64,000 nt of DNA, taken from assembly GCF_021531815.1 (NCBI RefSeq), contig NZ_JADYUM010000009.1:53115-117114 (forward strand). Direction: 5' to 3'. The translations under genes and the position numbers were made by a program. Positions 57,564-64,000 of the stretch are shown one piece after another (the stretch's first letter is position 1; each line of letters opens with the position of its first letter). The stretch is from Pseudoflavonifractor phocaeensis (GTDB lineage: Bacteria; Bacillota; Clostridia; Oscillospirales; Oscillospiraceae). The notes under the pieces are model-generated. The model saw only the letters and a list, made by a program, of their open reading frames with translations. It did no database searches and was not told the DNA's origin.

Positions 57564-57672
57564 CATATTCTGTAGGATTTCTGAACAGGCAGACGGATTG
57601 ACAAAACGGCGCTTTTTTGCCATAATAATGCCATATCTGTGACGGGGCACGCCCCGGACAAAGGAGGCCGCT

Positions 57673-58536
57673 ATGGCTCACATCAAATTTACCACCGATT
57701 CCGCCGCCGACATCCCCGCCGCCCTGCGGGAGGAGTTGGGTATCCAGGTTCTGCCCTTTCCCATCGCCATGGGGGACAGGGAACTGGCCGACGGCGTTGA
57801 TTTTACCCCCCAGGAGTTTTACGAGATGCTGCTCGCGGCGCCCCAGATCCCCACCCACGCCCAGCTGAATCCCTATGTGTTCACCCAGTGCTTTGAGGCG
57901 GCGTGGCAGGAGGGGTACACCGACCTGATCCACACCTCCATCAACTCCAAGGGCTCCGCTACTTACGGAAACGCCCTCCAGGCCCGGGAGGAGTTCTATG
58001 AGGACCACCCTGAAGCCAAGGAGACCTTTCATATCCATATCATCGACTCCCACAACTACACCATGAGCTACGGCTGGCCGGTGGTGGAGGGGGCCCGGAT
58101 GGCTGCCGCCGGAAAGGATGCGGAGGAGATCACGGCCTACATCCAGGATTGGGTGGACCGGGCACGGGTGATCTTCGCCCCCCTGGACCTGCGCTTCGCC
58201 AAAAAGTCCGGGCGGATCTCCGCCGCCGCCGCCTTCATGGGGGAGGCCCTGGGCCTGAAGCCCATCATGACCTTTGCCGGCGGCGAGTCCAAGATCCTCT
58301 CTAAGGTGCGTGGGGAGAAGAATGTCATCTCCACCCTGGTGGACCTGTGCCGGAAGGAGCGCCGGGCCGACAGCCCCCTGCTGCTGATCCGGGCGGGAAA
58401 CAGCGAGCAGGCGGACAAGCTGGCCCAGGCCTGCCGCCAGGAACTGGGCAAGGAGCCCGACATGTCCTATTACATCGGCGGCGTCATCGCCATCAACGCC
58501 GGTCCCAACCTGGTGGGCCTGCTGTACTGGGCCTGA
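57673..58536 (+). CDS. DegV-family fatty-acid-binding protein
   Basis: This 287-residue DegV/FakB-type protein binds a fatty acid and presents it to the FakA kinase to make acyl-phosphate for phospholipid synthesis. KFTTDSAADIP at the start, IHTSINSKGSATYGNA in the middle, the DSHNYTMSYGW segment and LDLRFAKKSGRIS are typical; the C-terminal INAGPNLVGLLYW is the family end. No fakA is in this window. It has its own upstream gap (110 bp after the epimerase gene) and is followed by a terminator. Confidence 0.92.
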   Translation: MAHIKFTTDSAADIPAALREELGIQVLPFPIAMGDRELADGVDFTPQEFYEMLLAAPQIPTHAQLNPYVFTQCFEAAWQEGYTDLIHTSINSKGSATYGNALQAREEFYEDHPEAKETFHIHIIDSHNYTMSYGWPVVEGARMAAAGKDAEEITAYIQDWVDRARVIFAPLDLRFAKKSGRISAAAAFMGEALGLKPIMTFAGGESKILSKVRGEKNVISTLVDLCRKERRADSPLLLIRAGNSEQADKLAQACRQELGKEPDMSYYIGGVIAINAGPNLVGLLYWA

Positions 58537-58550
58537 ATCACATCTTACCT

Positions 58551-58588
58551 CCGTCCGGAAGGATCCCTTCCGGGCGGTTCTTTTTTCT
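58551..58588 (+). terminator. Terminator after degV
   Basis: A 12-bp stem CCGTCCGGAAGG / CCTTCCGGGCGG (one wobble) with ATC loop, then TTCTTTTTTC. Confidence 0.88.
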
Positions 58589-58672
58589 TTAAGAGGAGGG
58601 ACCATCCAAGTTTTACATTTTATTCATGCTTTTTGTGGTAATGTGGGATAGGATACTGAAAAAACAAAGGCG

Positions 58673-59842
58673 ATGAATGTGATGAGACCTGGACAATTGA
58701 CCTGGCGGGAGCGGGGCTGGCTGTGGGCCCGGCTGGGGATCCGGCTGGTCCTGACGGTGCTGGCCCTTCTGCTGATCGTCCGCCTGGGGCCGCCGCTGCT
58801 GTCCCTGTTCGTGCCCTTCGTGGCCGCCCTGGTGGTGGCGATCCTGCTCAACCCCATGGTCAAGTGGCTCCAGCGGCGGATCGGCTGGTCCCGGCAGACC
58901 CTGGCCCTGCTCCTTCTGGTGCTGATCTTCGGCCTGGCGGGAGCGGCGGTGGGCCTGCTGGCCTACGCCGTGGGCAACGAGGTGGCCATGCTGGTCCAGA
59001 ACTGGGACGGCCTGCTGGCCGGCTTCCAGACTGCCCTGGACCAGACGGAGGAGCTGCTCTCCCGGCTGTGGACCCTGGTGCCGCCCCAGCTGAAGGAGTC
59101 CTTCCAGTCGGTGTTGGATGGCCTGGTGGACTGGCTGGGCACCGCCACCCCCGCCCTGCTCAACGGAGTGCTGGACTATACCAAGGACAAGGCCATGGGG
59201 GTGCCCTCCTTTGTGGTGGCCCTGGTCATTTTCCTTATGGCCTCCTACTTCCTGACGGCGGACTACCCCTATCTGCGTACCCGGGCCATCCAGAATATGG
59301 ACGAGGGTCTGCTCCGCTTTCTGGGCCAGATGCGGGCCGTGGCCCTGGGGGCCTTCGGCGGCTATCTGAAGGCGGAGGTGCTGCTGTCGGTGGGGGTGTT
59401 CTTCATTCTGCTGGGGGGATTTTTTGTGATCCGGCAGCCCTATGCTTTACTGCTGGCCCTGGGGCTGGCGGTACTGGATTTCATCCCCATCGTGGGCTCG
59501 GGGACCGTCATGGTGCCCTGGGCGGTCATCGCCCTGTTCACCCGGGATTTCCGTTCCGCCATCGAGATCATGGTGATCTGGGGGGTGGTGGCCATGTTCC
59601 GCCGGGTGATGGAGCCTAAGTTCGTGGGGGACCAGACGGGGCTGTCCCCCATCCTCTCCCTGGTGAGCATCTATGTGGGCATGAAGCTGGCGGGGGTGCT
59701 GGGCATGATCCTGGGGCCCATTTTGGCCCTGGTGGCGCTCAACCTGGCCGGGATGGGCATGTTCCGGGGCCTGCGCGCCGACCTGACCGCGGCCGCCGAG
59801 GACATTGCCGCCATTTTGTCCCAGCGGATCGAACGGCTCTGA
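58673..59842 (+). CDS. AI-2E transporter-family membrane protein (PF01594)
   Basis: This 389-residue membrane protein of the AI-2E/YtvI/PerM family has about eight membrane segments: two or three at the N terminus (28-75), a soluble middle part (about 95-165), and five at the C terminus. DFIPIVGSGTVMVPWAVIAL is the characteristic motif. Despite the family name, members include sodium/proton antiporters and sporulation proteins, so the transported substrate is uncertain. No strong ribosome site precedes ATG 58673; ATG 58682 is an alternative. It appears to be transcribed alone. Confidence 0.88.
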   Translation: MNVMRPGQLTWRERGWLWARLGIRLVLTVLALLLIVRLGPPLLSLFVPFVAALVVAILLNPMVKWLQRRIGWSRQTLALLLLVLIFGLAGAAVGLLAYAVGNEVAMLVQNWDGLLAGFQTALDQTEELLSRLWTLVPPQLKESFQSVLDGLVDWLGTATPALLNGVLDYTKDKAMGVPSFVVALVIFLMASYFLTADYPYLRTRAIQNMDEGLLRFLGQMRAVALGAFGGYLKAEVLLSVGVFFILLGGFFVIRQPYALLLALGLAVLDFIPIVGSGTVMVPWAVIALFTRDFRSAIEIMVIWGVVAMFRRVMEPKFVGDQTGLSPILSLVSIYVGMKLAGVLGMILGPILALVALNLAGMGMFRGLRADLTAAAEDIAAILSQRIERL

Positions 59843-59982
59843 GGTCAAAGAAAGTTTCGGGAATGTTTAAAAAGAAATCCCATTTTCTTCATGCTTTCTT
59901 CATAATTCCACGCTATGATAGGCACAGTTCAAAAGAAGAACAAAAAAGTATGAAGGATATATTTTGAAGGGAGCACACGATT

Positions 59983-61335
59983 ATGAGCGACTTCAATTTC
60001 TATAACAGCGAGAACGACGGTTACCGGGGCGGCTTCGGCGATTACACCGACCCTATCCCCACCAGCGGCGGCCCTGTGGGCCCGGAGAGCACTCCTCCCA
60101 AGAAGAAGGGAAACGCCAAGCGTATCGCGGCCCTGGTGCTGGTCTGTGCCCTGGTGGGCGGCGGCGCCGGGGTGGGGAGCGCGGCCCTGTACGGCAAGCT
60201 GACCCAGCCGGAGAGCAGCACCACCATCTATGAGGAGGAGCGGCCCCAGGTCCAGACCGTGGTCAACACCAACAAGGGCCAGCCCATGACCCCCGAGGCG
60301 CTGTACGCCGCCAACCTGCCCTCCTGCGTGGGCATCACCGTCTCCACCACGTCGGTGAACATCTTCGGCCAGACCACCACCTCCGCCGCCTCCGGCTCCG
60401 GTTTCGTGCTGACCCAGGACGGCTACATCGTCACCAACTACCACGTCATTGAGGACGCCGCCAACGACAACTCCGTGGACATCCGGGTGACCTTCGCCAA
60501 CGGGGACAAGTACACCGCCAAGCTGGTGGGGGGTGAGAAGGACAACGACGTGGCTGTCCTGAAGATCGAGGCCGCCGGCCTGACCCCCGTCACCCTGGGC
60601 GACAGCGAAAAGCTGGTGGTGGGTGAGAACGTCTACACCATCGGCAACCCCCTGGGCGAGCTGACCTATTCCCTCACCAACGGCATTATCTCCGCTCTGG
60701 ACCGGCTGATCTCCACCGGGGACAACGTGACCCTGAACATGCTCCAGACCAACTGCGACATCAACCCGGGCAACTCCGGCGGCCCCCTCTTTGACAGCTA
60801 CGGCAACGTCATCGGCATCACCACCGCCAAGTATACCCAGTCCTCCTCCGGCGTCTCCGCCGAAGGCCTGGGCTTCGCCATCCCCATCAACGACGTGAAG
60901 GACATCATCGCCGACCTGATCGAGCACGGCTATGTCACCGGCAAGCCCTACATGGGCGTCCAGGTCAACACCGTTTCCTCTGAGGCCCAGCGCTACGGCA
61001 TCCCCGCCGGCGCCGCCGTGGAATATGTGGCCGAGGGCTCCTGCGCCCAGAAGGCGGGCCTTCAGGCGGGCGACATCATCACCGCCATCGATGACACCGC
61101 CATTGACTCCCCCTCCGCCCTCACCGCCGCCCTGTCCAGCAACTACAAAGCCGGCGACACCGCCACTCTGACGGTCATCCGCTCCCAGCAGGAGATGAAG
61201 CTGACCATCACCTTCGACGAGAAGAACGCCGAGACCGAGGCCAACAACCAGATCCAACAGAACACCCAGCAGGAACAGCAGCAGAGCCAGAACGGCTACT
61301 ACTACCAGTGGCCCTTTGAAAATTTCCATTGGTAA
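59983..61335 (+). CDS. HtrA/DegP-type membrane-anchored serine protease
   Basis: This 450-residue trypsin-like (S1C) protease for extracytoplasmic quality control has a short cytoplasmic N terminus, one TM segment (about 43-66), then the protease domain. His is in TNYHVIED, Asp in NDVAVLKIE and Ser in GNSGGPLFD. A PDZ domain follows at about 320-405 (AGLQAGDIITAID), then a Gln/Asn-rich tail from 418 ending in aromatic residues. AAGGGAG precedes the ATG. A terminator closes this single-gene transcript. Confidence 0.94.
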   Translation: MSDFNFYNSENDGYRGGFGDYTDPIPTSGGPVGPESTPPKKKGNAKRIAALVLVCALVGGGAGVGSAALYGKLTQPESSTTIYEEERPQVQTVVNTNKGQPMTPEALYAANLPSCVGITVSTTSVNIFGQTTTSAASGSGFVLTQDGYIVTNYHVIEDAANDNSVDIRVTFANGDKYTAKLVGGEKDNDVAVLKIEAAGLTPVTLGDSEKLVVGENVYTIGNPLGELTYSLTNGIISALDRLISTGDNVTLNMLQTNCDINPGNSGGPLFDSYGNVIGITTAKYTQSSSGVSAEGLGFAIPINDVKDIIADLIEHGYVTGKPYMGVQVNTVSSEAQRYGIPAGAAVEYVAEGSCAQKAGLQAGDIITAIDDTAIDSPSALTAALSSNYKAGDTATLTVIRSQQEMKLTITFDEKNAETEANNQIQQNTQQEQQQSQNGYYYQWPFENFHW

Positions 61336-61345
61336 ATAAAACGGA

Positions 61346-61381
61346 CCCGCCCGCAGCCCATGTGGCCGCGGGCGGTTTTTT
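61346..61381 (+). terminator. Terminator after htrA-type gene
   Basis: Stem CCGCCCGC (61347-61354) with GCGGGCGG (61368-61375), then TTTTTT. Confidence 0.85.
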
Positions 61382-61412
61382 GCACAAAATGACATCTTTC
61401 CCGGCGGGGGGA

Positions 61413-61440
61413 TGGACAAACGGGGAAAATACAGTATAAT
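61413..61440 (+). promoter_or_regulatory. Sigma-A promoter for DEAD-box helicase, long leader
   Basis: TGGACA (61413-61418) and TATAAT (61435-61440) with 16-bp spacing. The transcript would carry a 5' leader of about 175 nt, as often seen for cold-inducible helicase genes. The leader holds inverted pieces (GGAAAGAAACC.../TTTTTTCC) but no riboswitch I recognise. Confidence 0.7.
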
Positions 61441-61621
61441 ATAGAACGTTATCATCAAACAGTTGGAAAGAAACCTGTTTTTTCCAATTTGCTGACTGTA
61501 TGAGGCGGCCAAAGCCGTCTCTTGATTCGGGGCCGCGCCGGAAAAGGGCGTTGAGACATCGTTTGTTTGGGAGGCCTTGGATCGAAGAAAACGAGATTCA
61601 TAAGGAAGGAACGACAAAACG

Positions 61622-62800
61622 ATGGAGATCAACGGACAGACAGTAAACGACACGGTGGAGTATGCCCAGCTGGGCCTCTCCCCGGAGCTGATGCGGGCCA
61701 TTGAGAAGAAGGGCTACGTCCAGGCTACCCCCGTCCAGGCGGGAGCCATCCCCTACTTCATGGAGTGGAAGGACGTCATTGCCAAGGCCCCCACGGGCAC
61801 GGGCAAGACCTTTGCCTTCGGCATCCCCATGGTGGAGCACATCGACCCGGAGAACGGGGAGGTCCAGGCCCTGGTGCTGGCCCCCACCCGGGAGCTGGCC
61901 ATCCAGATCCAGGATGAGCTGCGGGACCTGTGCGCTTTCAAGGAGGGCGTGCGGGTGGTGTGCCTCTACGGCGGCCAGCCTATCGACAAGCAGATCACCC
62001 AGCTGAAGAAGGCGCCCCAGATCGTGGTGGCCACCCCCGGCCGGCTCATGGACCACATGAAGCGGCGCACCGTCCGGCTGGACAAGGTGCAGACCGTGGT
62101 GCTGGACGAGGCCGACCGGATGCTGGACATGGGCTTTGTCCGGGACGTGACCCATATCCTGGACAAGATGCCCAAGCGGCGCAATCTGGGTATGTTCTCC
62201 GCCACCATCTCCCGGGAGGTGCTGGACATCTCCTGGGTGTACCAGCGGGACCCGGTGGAGATCACCGTCCCCGCCGACCAGGAGAACCGCCCCGACATCG
62301 CCCAGTACCGCCTGGACGTGGAGCGCAACGAGAAGGCGGACACCATGGCCCGGCTGCTGGACATGGGGGACTACGAGCGGGTCATCGCCTTCTGCAACAC
62401 CAAGAACATGACGGACCGGCTGGCCGGGCTGCTGGGGATGCGGGGCATCTCCTGCCAGGCCATCCACGGCGACATCCAGCAGTCTGCCCGGGAAAAGACC
62501 CTGAAAAAGTTCCGGGACGGCCAGATCCGGGTGCTGGTGGCCACCGACGTGGCCGCCCGGGGCCTGGACATCGACGACGTGGACGCGGTGTTCAACTACG
62601 ACGTCCCCGACGAAAACGAGTATTATATCCACCGCATCGGACGGACCGGCCGGGCCAAGCGCCACGGCGTGGCCTTCTCCCTGGTGTCTTCCGTCACGGA
62701 GAGCATCCGTCTGGATGAGATCAAGAAGATCACCGGCAGCGACATCCGGACGGTCCGCTTCAACGAGCGGGGCGACCTGGTGGCCACGGTGGAACAATAA
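61622..62800 (+). CDS. DEAD-box ATP-dependent RNA helicase
   Basis: This 392-residue DEAD-box helicase remodels RNA duplexes in ribosome assembly or mRNA decay, especially in the cold. Q motif with YVQATPVQAGAIP, motif I APTGTGKT, Ia PTRELAIQ, motif II as DEAD (VVLDEADRMLDMGF), III SAT, and VI HRIGRTGRAKR are all present. It has only the two RecA-like cores and no long C-terminal extension, so it is a minimal CshA/RhlE-like form. AAGGAAGG precedes the ATG. It stands alone behind a strong promoter. Confidence 0.94.
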   Translation: MEINGQTVNDTVEYAQLGLSPELMRAIEKKGYVQATPVQAGAIPYFMEWKDVIAKAPTGTGKTFAFGIPMVEHIDPENGEVQALVLAPTRELAIQIQDELRDLCAFKEGVRVVCLYGGQPIDKQITQLKKAPQIVVATPGRLMDHMKRRTVRLDKVQTVVLDEADRMLDMGFVRDVTHILDKMPKRRNLGMFSATISREVLDISWVYQRDPVEITVPADQENRPDIAQYRLDVERNEKADTMARLLDMGDYERVIAFCNTKNMTDRLAGLLGMRGISCQAIHGDIQQSAREKTLKKFRDGQIRVLVATDVAARGLDIDDVDAVFNYDVPDENEYYIHRIGRTGRAKRHGVAFSLVSSVTESIRLDEIKKITGSDIRTVRFNERGDLVATVEQ

Positions 62801-62923
62801 GGAGCGCCCCTCGGGTTTTATTGTTTTTTAATCTTTTCCCTATGGATTTTTTAGCCTGCCGGGCGTATCCTGTATCCAGAGGAACAAATTTGACCTTACA
62901 TTTTGGAATAGGAGAGGATCTGT

Positions 62924-63133
62924 ATGGAAAAAAAGAGATTGTACCGCACCGAGGGCAACTGTAAAATGATCTGCGGCGTCTGCGGCGGGCTGGCGGAGTA
63001 CTTCGACATCGACCCCACCCTGGTCCGGGTGGCCTGGGTCATCGCGGCCTTCCTGGGCTCCGTGGGCTTCTGGGCCTATCTGATCTGTGCCATCATTATG
63101 CCCAAGAAGAGCGACGTGTACCCCGGCTGCTGA
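62924..63133 (+). CDS. PspC domain protein (69 aa)
   Basis: This small membrane protein has a single PspC domain: KRLYRTEGNCKMICGVCGGLAEYF is its cytoplasmic start and WVIAAFLGSVGFWAYLICAIIMP is the membrane part. Domain members act in envelope-stress (phage shock) responses; stand-alone forms in Firmicutes have no firm role. GGAGAGG lies before the ATG. A strong terminator follows. It lies downstream of the helicase gene but with a 123-bp gap. Confidence 0.9.
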   Translation: MEKKRLYRTEGNCKMICGVCGGLAEYFDIDPTLVRVAWVIAAFLGSVGFWAYLICAIIMPKKSDVYPGC

Positions 63134-63154
63134 GGCAGAGTGAAAAGCTGAACC

Positions 63155-63193
63155 CAGGGCGGGCGGGGACCACGGTCCCCGCCCGCCCTGTTT
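63155..63193 (+). terminator. Terminator after pspC-type gene
   Basis: A 15-bp perfect GC stem CAGGGCGGGCGGGGA with its complement, then TTTCC. Confidence 0.82.
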
Positions 63194-63378
63194 CCATGCC
63201 CGGGATGCAGTTCAAAACCTTGTCAAACTGGAGCACGGAAACAGGGGTGAAAGGAAGAATCTAGCCGGTAAACCGGAATTCGAAAAAGCTTTCTCCCCTG
63301 TGGGGAAAGCCGTGTAATCGCAAAACTTCAGTTTATCAGCGCCTGTCCATCGGATGAACTGTATAAGGAGGAATATTT

Positions 63379-64000
63379 ATGGTGACCGTCCGCCCCTCTG
63401 TCCCCGCCGACATCCCCGCCCAGCGGGAGCTGTGGAAGCTGGCCTTCGGGGACCCGGAGCCCTATATCGACAATTTTTACAGCACCTACTACCGCCCGGA
63501 ACGGGTGCTGGTGCTGGAGGAGGAGGGCGTGGTCCGGTCCATGACCGCCTGGTTCGACACCACCTTTGTGGTCCCCGGCCAGGGGGAGTACCGGGCGGCC
63601 TATTTATACGCCGTGGCGACCCACCCCGACTGCCGGGGCAAGGGCCTGGCGGGCAAGCTGCTGGCGGGGGCGGACGATTATTTCCGATCCCTGGGCATCC
63701 CCGCCGTCACCACGGTGCCTGCCGAGCCCTCCCTCCATAACTTTTTCGGAGCCAACGGCTTCCGGGAGTGTTTCAGGCTTTTTGATGGCAAGCTGTCCCC
63801 CCAGGAGCTGCCCGCCCCGGCGGGGGAGCCGGTGCTGCGGCCCCTGCCCCCGGGGGAGTACGGGGCCCTGCGGGAAAAACTGCTGGCGGGCACGGCCCAC
63901 ATCGCCTATCCGGAGGACGCCCTGGCTTACCAGGCGGGGTGCTGCCGCCTGTCCGGGGGCGGGCTGTTCGGGGGAGAGACCCCGGAGGGGGCCGTCTGCC
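63379..64000 (+). CDS. GNAT-family acetyltransferase, 3' truncated by window edge
   Basis: The frame opens with ATG 63379 behind AAGGAGG and runs off the window after 207 codons. It begins MVTVRPSVPADIPAQRELW and has an acetyl-CoA site HPDCRGKGLAGKLLAGAD near residues 80-97, followed by ANGFREC typical of GNAT folds. A second half with PAPAGEPVLRPL continues, so the full protein is likely a two-domain GNAT of about 280-300 residues. The substrate is unknown. Confidence 0.85.
   Translation, partial: MVTVRPSVPADIPAQRELWKLAFGDPEPYIDNFYSTYYRPERVLVLEEEGVVRSMTAWFDTTFVVPGQGEYRAAYLYAVATHPDCRGKGLAGKLLAGADDYFRSLGIPAVTTVPAEPSLHNFFGANGFRECFRLFDGKLSPQELPAPAGEPVLRPLPPGEYGALREKLLAGTAHIAYPEDALAYQAGCCRLSGGGLFGGETPEGAVC

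Noticed and set aside
1..64000. tRNA, rRNA, prophage or transposase genes
   Set aside because: I saw no tRNA-like cloverleaf with TTCRA arm, no rRNA stretches and no phage or transposase motifs while reading through; a tRNAscan and IS search would be decisive.

Overview
The window looks like chromosome from a high-GC, Gram-positive, anaerobic gut Firmicute of the Oscillospiraceae type (relatives of Flavonifractor, Pseudoflavonifractor and Lawsonibacter). That is inferred from the GC-rich coding bias, classic sigma-A promoters, T-box and TPP riboswitch control, BCCT and TRAP transporters, a HgdB-type protein, and the absence of typical Gram-negative genes. I see no tRNA, rRNA, transposase, phage or CRISPR locus.

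Layout. 1-2102: end of a riboflavin operon (ribE partial, ribBA, ribH). 2123-6255: T-box leader, an LDH/MDH-family dehydrogenase and a three-gene ABC importer of the type linked to tryptophan/tyrosine. 6365-12762: TetR-controlled efflux operon (TolC-like protein, membrane fusion lipoprotein, RND pump). 12850-26526: mostly housekeeping (phosphoglucomutase, RluD-type synthase, XRE regulator with two membrane proteins, hemW, murA, MBL protein, rlmH, radical SAM protein, mutY, C_GCAxxG protein, GNAT, recG). recG carries an in-frame 117-bp insertion flanked by a short direct repeat. 26626-34890: hydrolase, HD protein, a TPP-riboswitch operon joining thiW to a stand-alone 2-hydroxyacyl-CoA dehydratase-like gene, an N-acyl-D-amino-acid deacylase, ftsH and a queT-type gene.

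34942-41948 (minus) is one catabolic block: LarA-family protein, two-subunit aconitase X, TRAP transporter and GntR regulator. Divergent from it, 42088-47369 holds a PAS/AAA+/Fis activator, a -24/-12 promoter, a BCCT transporter and a histidine ammonia-lyase homologue whose MIO-forming Ala-Ser-Gly triad is precisely missing; rpoN follows at 47756. The best reading is sigma-54-controlled uptake of a trimethylammonium betaine and its cleavage by a MIO-independent lyase, with ergothioneine the leading candidate substrate.

49248-57563 is a second catabolic block: LacI regulator, tandem HpcH/HpaI aldolases, TRAP transporter, FGGY kinase and AraD-like epimerase, probably for a sugar or sugar acid. 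57673-64000: DegV, AI-2E-family membrane protein, HtrA protease, DEAD-box helicase, PspC protein and the start of a GNAT gene.
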